Notes: a model not told the origin generated them from the letters alone. Shown: positions 33,919 to 44,356, counted from the first letter of the stretch. The stretch: DNA of 64,000 nt from Niastella soli (GCF_017742245.1 NZ_JAGHKO010000001.1:1951061-2015060); one strand, 5' to 3'. A program made the numbers and translations.

Positions 33919-36000
33919 ATGGCAACACATACCAACAGATTGGCACAGGAAACAAGTCCCTACTTATTGCAACATGCGCATAACCCTGTAGACTGGTATC
34001 CCTGGGGTGATGAGGCGTTAGGCAGAGCAAAGCAGGAAGACAAACCTGTGCTGGTGAGTATCGGATATGCAGCCTGCCACTGGTGCCATGTCATGGAAAA
34101 GGAGAGTTTTGAAAATGAGGAAACGGCAGCCCTTATGAATGAGCATTTTATTAATATCAAGATCGATCGCGAAGAGCGGCCCGATCTTGACCATATTTAT
34201 ATGGACGCTGTGCAGGCCATGACCGGCAGCGGCGGCTGGCCCCTGAACATCTTTCTTACTCCCGATGGCCGGCCATTTTACGGGGGCACCTATTATCCAC
34301 CAAAAGCCATTTATAACCGGCCGTCGTGGCGGGATGTATTAACCGGCGTGGCCAATGCCTGGGCTGAAAAGCGGAATGATATTGACGCACAGGCCAACAA
34401 TTTAACCGGGCATATAGAACAGTCAAACTCTTTTGGCCTGCAGGTCCTGGAGGGCGACGTAAATATAGAAGCGCTTTTTTCAAAAGAGATAGCCGAGATC
34501 ATGTTCAACAACATCATGGGTACGGCTGATAAAGAGGAAGGCGGTTTTGGAAATGCCCCCAAATTTCCACAAACTTTTACAATTGGGTATCTGCTGCGGT
34601 ATTACCATTTAACCGGCAATCAACAAGCGCTGGACCAGGCCTGCCTCAGTCTTGATAAGATGATACAGGGCGGCTTATACGATCATTTGGGTGGCGGTTT
34701 TGCCCGGTATTCAACCGACAGGGAGTGGCTGGTACCGCACTTTGAAAAAATGCTTTATGATAATGCGTTGCTGGTATCGGTACTGTGCGATGCCTGGCAG
34801 CTGACCCAAAAGCCTTTGTATAAACAGGCGGTGTCAGAAACGCTGGCTTTTGTAGAAAGAGAGCTGTTTTCCCAAAACTTCCTGGAAGGGGGGCGGGGGG
34901 AGGCTGGTTTTTATTCGGCGCTGGATGCCGATAGTGAAGGGGTGGAGGGGAAGTTCTATGTGTGGAGCAAAACCGAAATAGAAACGGTCTTACAGCAGGA
35001 TGCTGCCCTATTCTGCGCCTTTTATGATGTTACCGAAGGGGGGAACTGGGAACATACCAATATATTGAATATACGTAAACCGCTGGAACAGTTTGCTATT
35101 GATAACAACCAATCGGTTCAAACGCTGCAGGGGTTGTTGCAACAATGCCGGGAAAAGCTGTTGAAATACCGGGAAGACCGCATTAGGCCGTTGCTCGACG
35201 ATAAAATACTGCTGGGCTGGAATGCGCTGATGAACACGGCGTACAGCAAGGCTTACAGCGTATTTGGTGAGCCGCATTATGCCCAGGTGGCGCAGGAGAA
35301 TATGGATTTTATTTGGGAACGGTTTACCCGCGACGGCCAGGAATTTTTTCATACTTATAAAAAAGAAGTAGCCCGCTACCCAGCCTTTTTGGACGATTAT
35401 GCGTATTTAATACAGGCGTTGATCTATTTGCAGGAAATCACAGGCAATGCAGATTATCTTTATAAGGCAAAATCATTGACACAATGGGTTATTGACCAGT
35501 TCAGCGAGGAGAATACCGGTTATTTCTTTTATACCAATAAGGGTCAGCAGGATGTAATTGTGCGAAAAAAAGAGGTGTATGATGGCGCGATTCCCTCAGG
35601 AAACGCAATCATGGCTTTTAATTTGCAGTACTTGGGCGTTGTTTTTGATATGTTGGGCTGGAAGGAAAGGGCCATTAAAATGTGCGCAGGATTACAACAG
35701 GCTGTACATCGTTATCCGGGTTCTTTTGGCGTTTGGGCAACCATCATTTTATCAATTGCAGGGGGGGTAGAAGAAATAGCAATTATTGGAAAGAACGTAG
35801 AATTGGTAAGGCGCGAGCTTTTGCAGCAATTCATCCCGTTCCGGGTTCTTCAGAGTGCTTCCCAGGCAAATAGTGATTTACCCTTGCTTGCCAGTAAACC
35901 ACCATCCCCTGATACGCAAATTTACTTATGTAAAAACTACCAGTGTAGCACGCCTGTAAACAAAGTATCTGACCTGATCCGTCTTCTGAAAAATGTGTAA
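33919..36000 (+). CDS. DUF255 thioredoxin-domain protein (YyaL/SSP411 family)
   Basis: The 693-residue protein starts with the family signature [20 protein letters not shown] and has a thioredoxin-like domain with the CxxC motif ACHWCHVM (about residue 50). An (alpha/alpha) barrel of glycosidase-like fold follows (about 190-600; [20 protein letters not shown]). The family is widespread but its biochemical role is unsettled. It stands alone here, with a repeat block upstream and the gld promoter downstream. Confidence 0.92.
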   Translation: MATHTNRLAQETSPYLLQHAHNPVDWYPWGDEALGRAKQEDKPVLVSIGYAACHWCHVMEKESFENEETAALMNEHFINIKIDREERPDLDHIYMDAVQAMTGSGGWPLNIFLTPDGRPFYGGTYYPPKAIYNRPSWRDVLTGVANAWAEKRNDIDAQANNLTGHIEQSNSFGLQVLEGDVNIEALFSKEIAEIMFNNIMGTADKEEGGFGNAPKFPQTFTIGYLLRYYHLTGNQQALDQACLSLDKMIQGGLYDHLGGGFARYSTDREWLVPHFEKMLYDNALLVSVLCDAWQLTQKPLYKQAVSETLAFVERELFSQNFLEGGRGEAGFYSALDADSEGVEGKFYVWSKTEIETVLQQDAALFCAFYDVTEGGNWEHTNILNIRKPLEQFAIDNNQSVQTLQGLLQQCREKLLKYREDRIRPLLDDKILLGWNALMNTAYSKAYSVFGEPHYAQVAQENMDFIWERFTRDGQEFFHTYKKEVARYPAFLDDYAYLIQALIYLQEITGNADYLYKAKSLTQWVIDQFSEENTGYFFYTNKGQQDVIVRKKEVYDGAIPSGNAIMAFNLQYLGVVFDMLGWKERAIKMCAGLQQAVHRYPGSFGVWATIILSIAGGVEEIAIIGKNVELVRRELLQQFIPFRVLQSASQANSDLPLLASKPPSPDTQIYLCKNYQCSTPVNKVSDLIRLLKNV

Positions 36001-36098
36001 AAATTTAAAATTTTGGCGATACAATAATCCAATTTCCGGCATCGTTTACATGTAAGCTTATATCACGTAATTGCAGTTTTAAAAAATAAATTCTATTC

Positions 36099-36129
36099 TT
36101 GTGATGAAGTCGGTAAAACATTATTTTTG
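36099..36129 (+). promoter_or_regulatory. Promoter of the gldKLMN operon
   Basis: TTG (36099-36101), a 20-nt spacer, and a perfect TAnnTTTG element TATTTTTG (36122-36129) match the Bacteroidota housekeeping promoter. The predicted start of transcription is about 10-15 nt before the gldK ATG at 36149, which rules out the longer frame from 36101. Confidence 0.8.
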
Positions 36130-36148
36130 CCCAATACCCTTTAATATT

Positions 36149-37429
36149 ATGAAAATGAAGAACCTATCCGCCTTAACAGCTTTGGTGGCCCTGATAGCTA
36201 CCGGATGTGGCAAAGTAGGAAAATCCTCAAAAGGTCTGCCCAATGACGGTCAGTTACATGGCGTATCGGCGGCATCCAAGTACACTATGACCAGGCCTCC
36301 TGGTATGGTTTACATCCCACCAGGTACCTTCCACATGGGACCTAGTGATGAGGACGTTAACTACGCTTACACTGCCCGTAACAAGCAAATTTCTATTAAT
36401 GGTTTCTGGATGGATGCCACCGAGATCACAAACAACGAGTATCGTCAGTTTGTGCAATGGGTGCGCGATTCTATCGGTGCCACACTGCTTCAGTATGGTA
36501 AAGAAGTGGATGGCACTTTCCAGGTTGACTGGAAAAAAGCCAAAACCATTAAATGGGATGATAAAGCTACTATCGAAAAGATCGATCAGTTGATCCTGAC
36601 TCCGGAAAATCGTCTTTTTGGTAAAAAAGAGCTCGACCCATCTAAATTAATATACCATTCAGAAATATTTGAGCTGAAAGAAGCCGCTCAGCGTGAAAAC
36701 GCAGGTGTTGCCCGCTCTAAGTTCATTATTAAGAAGAATGTGCCTATTTATCCAGATACCCTGGTTTGGATCCGTGACTTCTCTTACTCGTACAACGAGC
36801 CCATGACCAAAAGGTATTTCGTTCACCCGGCCTTCGGCAACTACCCTGTAGTAGGTGTGAACTGGAAACAGGCAAGTGCATTCTGCGAATGGAGAACTCA
36901 CTACCTGAATTCTTTCCTTGAGTCTAAGAAAAGACCTACCGAATCAGATTTCCGTTTACCAACAGAAGCAGAGTGGGAATATGCTGCCCGTGGCGGTCGT
37001 TCTCAATCAATGTTCCCCTGGGGTAACTATTATCTGAGAAATAAGAAAGGTTGCTTACTGGCCAATTTCAAACCCGGCCGTGGTAACTATCCAGAAGATG
37101 GAGCTTTCTACACTGCCCGTGCAGATGCTTACTGGCCGAACGATTTTGGTTTGTATTGCATGGCCGGAAACGTGTCAGAGTGGACCTCTTCTCTGTTCTA
37201 CGAAGGCGCTTACAATTTCCAACATGATATGAATCCTGACATTCGTTTTGATGCCAATGACGATGCACCTCCACGTATGAAACGTAAGGTAATTCGCGGT
37301 GGTAGCTGGAAAGACGTAGGCTTCTTCCTTCAAACGAGCACCCGTAGTTATGAATATATGGATACAGCTAAGTCGTACATTGGCTTCCGCTGTGTGATCG
37401 ATTTACCTGCTATGCAGAAGAAACGTTAA
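36149..37429 (+). CDS. gldK: Gliding motility/T9SS lipoprotein GldK
   Basis: A lipoprotein signal (LSALTALVALIATGC) precedes a formylglycine-generating-enzyme-like (SUMF1) domain: GMVYIPPGTFHMGP, FRLPTEAEWEYAARGG, GNVSEWTSS and VIRGGSWKD to GFRCV at the C-terminus. In T9SS the GldK/PorK lipoprotein forms the periplasmic ring with GldN. No catalytic activity is expected for this branch. It leads the gldKLMN order with its own promoter. Confidence 0.93.
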   Translation: MKMKNLSALTALVALIATGCGKVGKSSKGLPNDGQLHGVSAASKYTMTRPPGMVYIPPGTFHMGPSDEDVNYAYTARNKQISINGFWMDATEITNNEYRQFVQWVRDSIGATLLQYGKEVDGTFQVDWKKAKTIKWDDKATIEKIDQLILTPENRLFGKKELDPSKLIYHSEIFELKEAAQRENAGVARSKFIIKKNVPIYPDTLVWIRDFSYSYNEPMTKRYFVHPAFGNYPVVGVNWKQASAFCEWRTHYLNSFLESKKRPTESDFRLPTEAEWEYAARGGRSQSMFPWGNYYLRNKKGCLLANFKPGRGNYPEDGAFYTARADAYWPNDFGLYCMAGNVSEWTSSLFYEGAYNFQHDMNPDIRFDANDDAPPRMKRKVIRGGSWKDVGFFLQTSTRSYEYMDTAKSYIGFRCVIDLPAMQKKR

Positions 37430-37559
37430 AATCTATTTAGGAGTAAAATTTTTTAACGGCTAATCCGTTTAATTAGAGATTGATTTAAACAAATCAAACT
37501 GGTATTTTATTCTCTCAACCCTTTGAAAACCCGTTTTCTAAAAATTAAAATTTAAAGTT

Positions 37560-38330
37560 ATGGCTGGAGTTTCTAAATCTACTGAAAGACTGGTAAACGT
37601 AATCGTATGTATGGGTGCTGCTGTCGTTATCTTCGGTGCCTGGCAAAAAATTACCCACCAGGCCCTCGCTGACTTTTTCTTAACTGCAGGTCTTATTACT
37701 GAAGCTGTGATCTTCGTAGTATATGCAATTTTACCGCCTCCCGGATCAGAAATGCATGCTATCGTTGAAGCATTACCAAAATTAGCCGGTGGCGCTGCTT
37801 CTTCAGGTAACCCTGCAATTGCTAAAATGGACGAAATGTTCCAGGAAGCTGACATTACTCCTGCTAACCTGGCCCGTTTGAGCGAAGGTTTCAAAAAATT
37901 AGGTTCAACTGTTACTAACATAGCTGATGTTTCTGATGTAGTTAAAACTACCAGTGACTATACAGCAAAAACTAAAGAAGTAACTATCGCGCTGGATAAA
38001 ATGAAAGATGTTTATACAGGCGCTGCTGCTTCAGTTTCTAGTTTCAACAGTGCTGCTGATGGCACTAAACAGTTCCACGAGCAAGTTCAGGTTCTGACCA
38101 AAAACTTAGGTTCTCTGAATGCTATTTACGAACTGGAATTACAGGATACTAACAACCACCTGAAAGCTATGAACAGCTTCTACGGTAACCTGGTGCAAGC
38201 TTCACAAACTATGCAAGGTAGCGTAGATGATGCTAAAAAAGCTCACGAACAGATCTCTAAACTGGCAGGTAACCTGAGCCACCTGAATACCATTTATGGT
38301 AACATGCTCACTGCTATGCAAGGTCGTTAA
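37560..38330 (+). CDS. gldL: Gliding motility/T9SS motor protein GldL
   Basis: Two N-terminal transmembrane helices (about residues 11-28 and 38-60) are followed by a long cytoplasmic helical region. The second helix carries Glu48 (GLITEAVIF), matching the glutamate implicated in proton-driven torque in GldL. With GldM it forms the rotary motor that powers gliding and type IX secretion. It is 130 bp after gldK, a gap with a small AACGG/CCGTT hairpin but no terminator. Confidence 0.95.
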   Translation: MAGVSKSTERLVNVIVCMGAAVVIFGAWQKITHQALADFFLTAGLITEAVIFVVYAILPPPGSEMHAIVEALPKLAGGAASSGNPAIAKMDEMFQEADITPANLARLSEGFKKLGSTVTNIADVSDVVKTTSDYTAKTKEVTIALDKMKDVYTGAAASVSSFNSAADGTKQFHEQVQVLTKNLGSLNAIYELELQDTNNHLKAMNSFYGNLVQASQTMQGSVDDAKKAHEQISKLAGNLSHLNTIYGNMLTAMQGR

Positions 38331-38415
38331 TCAGGGCACAGTCCATATCCTGTTACCCATGTAAATGCAATCAGATTAGTGTAACAAAATTGTTTAAACT
38401 AGAAAAACCTAAACC

Positions 38416-39963
38416 ATGGCTTTACCTAAAGAGCCGAGGCAGAAGATGATCAACATGATGTACTTGGTGCTTACAGCCCTGCTGGCACTCAACGTATCAT
38501 CTGAAATCCTCAATGCCTTCGTAACTGTAAATGGCAGTATCACCAAGTCAAATGACTTGATCACTGATAAAAACAAACTGACCTACGAGTCGTTTGCCGA
38601 AAAATTAAAAGACCCCACTACGCATGCTCAGGCAGAGGCGTGGGCGCCCAAAGCTGAAGAAGCTAAAAAATTGTCTGCAGACCTGTTTGCTTATATTGAA
38701 GCATTGAAAGCAGATCTGGAAAAGGCAGCTGGTACGCACGAGAATCACCAAACCGGCAAACAAGAGATCAATGCCGATAACCTCGACGCAGCAATCCGTA
38801 TAATGGATAAGGAAGGAAAAGGTGCGGAATTGTATAAAAAACTGGGTGCATACAAAACACAGATGTTAGCCCTGGTAGATCCTTCTGAAAAGGCGCATTT
38901 TGAAAATGCACTGCCTATTGATCTGACAGTACCTGCTTCTAAATCTGGTAACAAGTACGGTAATGATATAAATGGCTGGATCCAAAGCTATTACCACATG
39001 ACCCCTGCTATTGCGGCTTTAACCATATTGAGCAAGTTCCAGAACGATGTTAAGAACTCAGAAGCACAGGTAGTGGATTATTTACACTCAAAAATTGGTA
39101 CTGTAAAGCTGATTTATAACAAATTCCAGGTTATTGCAACAGCAAATACAAATTATGCCATGCCTGGCGATCCAGTTGAGATCACTGCTGGTGTAGGTGC
39201 CTTCAGCGATGCGGCAAAACCAAAGATCACTATCAATGGTCAATCAATGCCTATCACTGCAGAAGGTACTGCACTTTTCAAAACCACTGCCAGCGGAACC
39301 GGCGATCACCCTGTTAATGTTGTGATCGAGTTCCAAAAGCCCGATGGTACTACTGAGCGTGTTAACAAAACCATCAAGTATACTGTAGGTGTACCTTCAG
39401 GTGCTTCTGTTTTCCTTGAGAAAATGAACGTACTGTACATCGGTGTTGACAACCCACTTACCGTTTCTGGTGGTAGTGTAGGTGCTGAAAAGACAAGAGT
39501 AACTTTTGCTGATGGTTCAATCACAAAAGGTGCTGGCGGCCATTATACGGCAAAACCCAGCAAACCTGGTATGTCTGAAATAGTAGTAAACGCAGATGGC
39601 AAGACCTTTAAATTCCCTATGCGTTTGAAATACCTGCCTCCGCCAGCTGCCTTCATTGGTGGTAAAAAAGGTGGTTCTATTGCATCTGCAGAATTAAAAG
39701 CAATTGGCGCTGTTATTGCTAAACTGGAAGAAAGCGACTTCGAAGCTCCTTACAAAGTATTAAGCTACAAAGTAGGTGCAGTAGGCGGTCCTATCCAGTT
39801 GTATCAGGAATTCCCTAACGATAATAACCGTTGGAGCGGTCAGGCTGCTGCCCTTATTTCTCGTTGCGGTCCTGGTACAAGAGTGTTCTTCGATCAAATT
39901 CAGGTTGTTGGACCTGATGGTCGTAAACGCGAGATTCCGGGTATGAACTTTACCCTTAAGTAA
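38416..39963 (+). CDS. gldM: Gliding motility/T9SS motor protein GldM
   Basis: One N-terminal transmembrane helix (MINMMYLVLTALLALNVSSE) follows a short basic start, PRQK with Arg8 near the residue thought to pair with the GldL glutamate. The remaining 480 residues form the periplasmic domains D1-D4 (ITAGVGAFSDAAKPKITING, then GGKKGGSI near 415) that transmit rotation to the GldKN ring. Length 515 is typical. Confidence 0.95.
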   Translation: MALPKEPRQKMINMMYLVLTALLALNVSSEILNAFVTVNGSITKSNDLITDKNKLTYESFAEKLKDPTTHAQAEAWAPKAEEAKKLSADLFAYIEALKADLEKAAGTHENHQTGKQEINADNLDAAIRIMDKEGKGAELYKKLGAYKTQMLALVDPSEKAHFENALPIDLTVPASKSGNKYGNDINGWIQSYYHMTPAIAALTILSKFQNDVKNSEAQVVDYLHSKIGTVKLIYNKFQVIATANTNYAMPGDPVEITAGVGAFSDAAKPKITINGQSMPITAEGTALFKTTASGTGDHPVNVVIEFQKPDGTTERVNKTIKYTVGVPSGASVFLEKMNVLYIGVDNPLTVSGGSVGAEKTRVTFADGSITKGAGGHYTAKPSKPGMSEIVVNADGKTFKFPMRLKYLPPPAAFIGGKKGGSIASAELKAIGAVIAKLEESDFEAPYKVLSYKVGAVGGPIQLYQEFPNDNNRWSGQAAALISRCGPGTRVFFDQIQVVGPDGRKREIPGMNFTLK

Positions 39964-39988
39964 TAAATTTTTTAAAAACAGGGAACAA

Positions 39989-41014
39989 ATGAAGAACCGT
40001 ATTATAAAATTGTGTTTGTTGCTGACTGTGATGGCTTTTACTGCCACTACAGTGGAAGCTCAGGCCAAAAAACCTGTCCGGAAAAAGGCTGTTCGCAGTG
40101 GTAAAAATGTTGCCAAAAGCAAGAACAAGCCTACACCAGCGATTGCTCCTCCTCCGGTTGATACTGTAAAACCAGCACCGGTTGAAGCTAAATTGGATAT
40201 TCCGCCGATCAAAAAATCGCTGCGTAATGACAATGCCATCGAGCGTAACCTGGTAAAAGACCGGATTCCCTTAGCTTACGAACACATCCGGGAAGACGAT
40301 GCCGTGTATATGCAACGGGTATGGCGTGAGATTGACGTGCACGAGAAAATGAACCTGCCTTTCGTATACAAAGCAGAAGGCGACCAGGGTAATGAGCGGT
40401 TCATCTACATCCTGTTAAACGCTATTAAAAACGATAGCATTACAGCGTTCTCCCCAATGGACGATCGGTTTACTACTCCTTTACCTTTCAGTGAAATCGT
40501 AAATGGATTGGTTGGAAAGCCAATTACTATACAGGTTCCTGATCTGGCAAAAGATCCTGATGGTTCTAAAGGTCTGATGCGTGATACTACTATCGTAAAT
40601 GAATTCAATCCTGATAAGGTAGAAAGATTCTGGATCAAGGAAGACTGGGTATTCGATAAAGAATCTTCGCGTATGCAGGTGCGTATCCTCGGGATCGCCC
40701 CGCTGAAGACCATTACCAACGACGATGGCTCTTTCCGCGATGTAACCCCCATCTTCTGGGTTTACTACCCCGATCTGAGACCTACCTTTGCTAAACACGA
40801 GGTGTACAATGGTAAAAACTTTGGCGCCCGTATGAGTTGGGAAGAGTTGTTTGAGAGCCGCATGTTCGCAAGCCGCATCATCAAATCAACTGTTAACAAC
40901 CCCAATGATGAGTTCATCAAATCGTATATTAAAGATCCCATCCTCGCGCTGTTAGAAGGTGACGACATGAAGGAGCGGATATTTAACTACGAGCAGGACC
41001 TCTGGTCATACTAG
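39989..41014 (+). CDS. gldN: Gliding motility/T9SS protein GldN
   Basis: A signal peptide (KLCLLLTVMAFTATTVEAQA) and a basic, proline-rich linker lead into the GldN/PorN domain (about residues 80-341), with the blocks DAVYMQRVWREIDVHEKMN and PIFWVYYPDLRP. It binds GldK to form the periplasmic ring of T9SS. It starts 25 bp after gldM and closes the operon. Confidence 0.95.
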   Translation: MKNRIIKLCLLLTVMAFTATTVEAQAKKPVRKKAVRSGKNVAKSKNKPTPAIAPPPVDTVKPAPVEAKLDIPPIKKSLRNDNAIERNLVKDRIPLAYEHIREDDAVYMQRVWREIDVHEKMNLPFVYKAEGDQGNERFIYILLNAIKNDSITAFSPMDDRFTTPLPFSEIVNGLVGKPITIQVPDLAKDPDGSKGLMRDTTIVNEFNPDKVERFWIKEDWVFDKESSRMQVRILGIAPLKTITNDDGSFRDVTPIFWVYYPDLRPTFAKHEVYNGKNFGARMSWEELFESRMFASRIIKSTVNNPNDEFIKSYIKDPILALLEGDDMKERIFNYEQDLWSY

Positions 41015-41036
41015 AAAGTTGAACATCACTATAACT

Positions 41037-41070
41037 AAAAAGGGTATCGTATAATTACGATACCCTTTTT
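41037..41070 (+). terminator. Terminator of the gldKLMN operon
   Basis: A 15-bp stem AAAAAGGGTATCGTA/TACGATACCCTTTTT with a TAAT loop sits 22 bp after gldN. Confidence 0.88.
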
Positions 41071-41232
41071 AGTTTATTACATTAAGCCATTGTAAGACAC
41101 GCGGAAAATATGGTCGCTGTATAAACATTATATCAAGATTTTTTTTAAAAATACCCACTTTTAGGTATTGTTTTGTGCCGCCTATTCACTATTTTTACAA
41201 TGGTTTTTCATAGGATATTGGATTTTAAAAAC

Positions 41233-41272
41233 GGGGCTGGATGTCTATCCGGGCCCCTTTTTCTTTTTAAGA
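41233..41272 (+). terminator. Second terminator with no gene before it
   Basis: GGGGCTGGAT/ATCCGGGCCCC folds into an imperfect GC-rich stem, followed by TTTTTCTTTTT. The 160 bp before it hold no open frame of note, so a short RNA could end here. The rest of 41073-41373 shows no gene. Confidence 0.55.
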
Positions 41273-41373
41273 GGTTCTGGATATAAAAAAGAAGGATCCC
41301 GATAGATTGGGACCCTGCATATAATAAGATCGCGAAATAGGAGGTAAGAGGTAAGACTTTTTCGCGAGCTTCG

Positions 41374-41422
41374 TATTTCCTACTTCCTACTTCCTATTTC
41401 ATACTTCATACTTCATACTTCG
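41374..41422. repeat. Heptamer array covering the uvrC stop
   Basis: Seven contiguous 7-mers: TATTTCC, TACTTCC, TACTTCC, TATTTCA, TACTTCA, TACTTCA, TACTTCG. The last units encode the final residues and the stop codon of uvrC on the minus strand. Confidence 0.75.
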
Positions 41423-43233
41423 TCTCTCTGAGGTTTATCAAAATAGTTCTTTATCAAAGTAGCCTTAGCGGTACCAACCGCACCACTTAATTCCTCCAGG
41501 CTTAATTCCTTCACCCGTTTAACCGATTTGAACTCTTTCAGTAATTGCTCGGCCGTGTTCTTCCCAATGCCCTTTATTTGCTCCAGTTCGTTCTTAAATG
41601 TGCCCTGGCTACGTTTCTTACGGTGAAAAGTAATGCCGAACCGGTGCACCTCATCGCGTATGGAGCGGATCAGTTTTAAACTATCGCTGTTGTAAGGCAG
41701 TTTAACCGATTCCTTATCGCCCGGGAAAAAGATCTCTTCTTCATTCTTTGCCAGTCCCACCACGGTCATTTTACCTTGCAGGCCTAATTCGTTAATCCCT
41801 TCCAGCGCGGCACCTAATTGTCCCTTACCGCCATCAATGATCACCAGTTGCGGAAAAGGCTGCTCTTCCAGCTGTAATCGTTTATACCGGCGGGTAACAG
41901 CTTCCTTCATAGTGGCAAAGTCGTTGATACCCTGCACCGTTTTTACATTGAAGTGCCGGTAATCTGATTTACTGGGCACCCCATCTTTAAAACAAACCAT
42001 GGCCGATACGGGATAGCTGCCCTGGAAGTTGGAGTTATCGAAACACTCAATATGCAGGGGAATGGCCGGTAATTGCAGATCGTGTTGTATTTGCTCCAGC
42101 ACGCGGTGTTTGGTGCTGGCATCCTGGCCATCGAGTTTCAGCATTTTCCGTTGCCTGATCTCTTCCTTGAAATAGTTCACATTCAGAGCGGCCATATCGA
42201 GCAGCTTCTTTTTATCACCGGCTTTGGGCACCGTAAGTACTATTTCCGGTTCATCATATTCAATCTCAAATGGCACAATGATCTCGGGGCTCTGGCTGTT
42301 GAACGTTGAACGCAACTGTGCAATGGCAAACGATAATATTTCTTCTATAGGTTCATCGAGGTGGGTTTCCCATTGGGAGGTATGGGTTTGCACAATGGTG
42401 CCGTTCTGCATCATCAGGTAGGTAACATAGGCAATATCCCCATCGCGTAAAATGGAAAATACATCTGCATTGCCCAAATGCCTGCTCACGATCACCGAAC
42501 GGGCATCATACTCTTCCAGGTGTTCAATCTTTTTATGCAGGACCTGGGCTTTTTCAAAGGCCAGATTCTCGGCGGCTTCCCGCATTTCTTTTTTGAAATG
42601 ATTGATCACAGGTCCAAGGTTACCCTTAAGGATATTTCGTAACTGCTGAAGTCCTTCCCCATAATCTTCCTCGGTTTGCAGGCTTTCGCAGGGGCCTTTA
42701 CAATTGCCCAGGTGGTACTCCAGGCAAACCTTGAACTTTCCCTTTTTAATGTTAGCGGGGGTGAGGTTTAATTTACAGGTTCGTAACTGGATGTTGGTCT
42801 TTACAAAATCGAGTAGCTCACGCACTTTGGCAACCGAGGTAAAGGGACCCAGATATTCTGAGCCATCATTTATTTTACGACGGGTAAGAAAAACGCGTGG
42901 GAAATTCTCTTTTTTAATAACAATGTAGGGATAGGTCTTGTCATCTTTCAGGTTGATGTTAAAACGCGGCTGAAACTGTTTTATCAGCGAATTCTCCAGC
43001 AGGAAGGCATCTTGCTCACTGGGCACAATGGTGAACTCTATACGCCTTATACGCTGAACCAGCTCATGCGTTTTGTAAGAGGTGAACGTCTTGGTAAAAT
43101 AAGAGCTCACCCGCTTACGAAGGTTCTTTGCCTTACCCACATAAAGCAAAGTATCTGCGGAATCGTAATATTTGTAAATACCGGGGTCAACCGGTAAAGT
43201 AGGGGCTATTTGTTGAAATTCGGGTGCTGTCAT
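41413..43233 (-). CDS. uvrC: Excinuclease ABC subunit C
   Basis: A GIY-YIG nuclease domain opens the protein (DPGIYKYYDSADTLLYVGKA, residues 17-36), followed by a cysteine-containing middle segment, a UVR domain (about 200-235), an RNase H-like nuclease with IECFDNSNFQG and VIIDGGKGQLGAA, and C-terminal helix-hairpin-helix motifs (LEQIKGIGKNTAEQLL). It makes the incisions in nucleotide excision repair with UvrAB. Length 606 is normal. The C-terminus runs into a heptamer repeat. Confidence 0.96.
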   Translation of the reverse strand: MTAPEFQQIAPTLPVDPGIYKYYDSADTLLYVGKAKNLRKRVSSYFTKTFTSYKTHELVQRIRRIEFTIVPSEQDAFLLENSLIKQFQPRFNINLKDDKTYPYIVIKKENFPRVFLTRRKINDGSEYLGPFTSVAKVRELLDFVKTNIQLRTCKLNLTPANIKKGKFKVCLEYHLGNCKGPCESLQTEEDYGEGLQQLRNILKGNLGPVINHFKKEMREAAENLAFEKAQVLHKKIEHLEEYDARSVIVSRHLGNADVFSILRDGDIAYVTYLMMQNGTIVQTHTSQWETHLDEPIEEILSFAIAQLRSTFNSQSPEIIVPFEIEYDEPEIVLTVPKAGDKKKLLDMAALNVNYFKEEIRQRKMLKLDGQDASTKHRVLEQIQHDLQLPAIPLHIECFDNSNFQGSYPVSAMVCFKDGVPSKSDYRHFNVKTVQGINDFATMKEAVTRRYKRLQLEEQPFPQLVIIDGGKGQLGAALEGINELGLQGKMTVVGLAKNEEEIFFPGDKESVKLPYNSDSLKLIRSIRDEVHRFGITFHRKKRSQGTFKNELEQIKGIGKNTAEQLLKEFKSVKRVKELSLEELSGAVGTAKATLIKNYFDKPQRDEV

Positions 43234-43247
43234 GATTGTTTGGTTCC

Positions 43248-43856
43248 TTAATCGGCAAAAAGCTGGGGGTCCCAGATCACCTTTTCCATAGAAGTAACAG
43301 CCGGCCCGTTCTTTGGTTGACGAACGGTAACCACATAAAAATACTCCTGCAGCTTCCAGGTGAGTTTTTGTTCAATAGTAGTATCACCACTCTTGAAGGA
43401 CCGTTCCATGTAAATACGGTTCACCTGGTCGGTTTGCAGGCTTGGCTGCAGGTATACCATTACACTGTACAATGAGCCAGCGGGTTCTTTTGCCGTATAA
43501 ATGAAATTCAGCATTTGAGTGGTTTCATCCATCAGCGAATGTTCTTTAAAATGCTCATGGAAGCTGGTGGAATCCAGTTCGGGCATCAGGAACTGGCTGG
43601 CCAGTTTATGAAACTCCGCAGGCTGTATGTAGGCGGAATCTTTTTTACCATTTATATTCCCTTTTTTTAAAATGCCGCCGGCAAAGGAATCTACCCTGTT
43701 AATATCACCTTTAATAAAATCTGCTATAGGTAAATAGGTGCTGGCATTCAGTGAGTCCTGGGTCGATTGCGCATCACCTGCAGGTTGTTGGGGTTTGTGT
43801 TTACAGGCCACGGCCAGTAATATCAGGGCCGGAATTAATAAGTTTATCCGCTTCAT
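43248..43856 (-). CDS. Hypothetical lipoprotein, 202 aa
   Basis: A lipoprotein signal with lipobox LAVAC (Cys18) precedes a soluble periplasmic domain with no family I can name; a short Gln/Ser-rich linker follows the cysteine. It lies 14 bp upstream of uvrC on the same strand, so it probably shares its mRNA, though a functional link is not evident. Confidence 0.75.
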   Translation of the reverse strand: MKRINLLIPALILLAVACKHKPQQPAGDAQSTQDSLNASTYLPIADFIKGDINRVDSFAGGILKKGNINGKKDSAYIQPAEFHKLASQFLMPELDSTSFHEHFKEHSLMDETTQMLNFIYTAKEPAGSLYSVMVYLQPSLQTDQVNRIYMERSFKSGDTTIEQKLTWKLQEYFYVVTVRQPKNGPAVTSMEKVIWDPQLFAD

Positions 43857-43975
43857 CGGGTAAAATTATTGAATTCCGCTTATGCTGCCGAAGGGTCTTT
43901 TGAAAAGGTTGGTTGATCTGAGGGGGAGGTTGGTCTGTTGACCAGTTGATCAGTTGACGAGGAGTAAGTTGACCG

Positions 43976-44187
43976 GGTTGATAGGGGTGACAGAGCCTGC
44001 CCCGCCTTGCGGGGGTGATAAGGGGAGGCAGTGGGCAGTAGGGAAATACAAGTCGGCAAACGGCAAACGGCAGACGGCAAACGGCAAACGGCAAACGGCA
44101 GACGGCAAACGGCAGACGGCAGACGGCAGACGGCAGTCGGCAGTCGGCAATGGAATACAATAGGATGCTCCACGCTGCGCGTGTCGC
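43976..44187. repeat. Composite intergenic repeat with 14-unit heptamer array
   Basis: TGACAGAGCCTGCCCCGC (43988-44005) repeats the 33.6-kb copy in the same orientation. Fourteen contiguous 7-mers of the form AACGGCA, GACGGCA or GTCGGCA fill 44052-44149; their complement, TGCCGTY, matches the 33.7-kb units. At 44166-44187 lies the reverse complement of the 22-nt segment at 33705-33726. The 43857-43975 stretch has AGTTGACC-like near-repeats and no gene. Confidence 0.75.
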
Positions 44188-44356
44188 GTTCAGTAGGAAG
44201 TAGGAAGACAATTTGGGCGCCGCAAGAAAATTATTAATCTCGACAGTCGGAACGTATTCCTGAGCGCAGCGAAGGGGGATTGCATCGAACGCAGTGAGAT
44301 GCTCTGGTATCATTTCACCTTACACCTTTCACGTTTCATGATTTCGCGAGGCAAAA

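Noticed and set aside
43801-44313. 170-residue and shorter frames over the heptamer array
   Set aside because: Same artefact of tandem 7-mers, on both strands, in clearly intergenic DNA.
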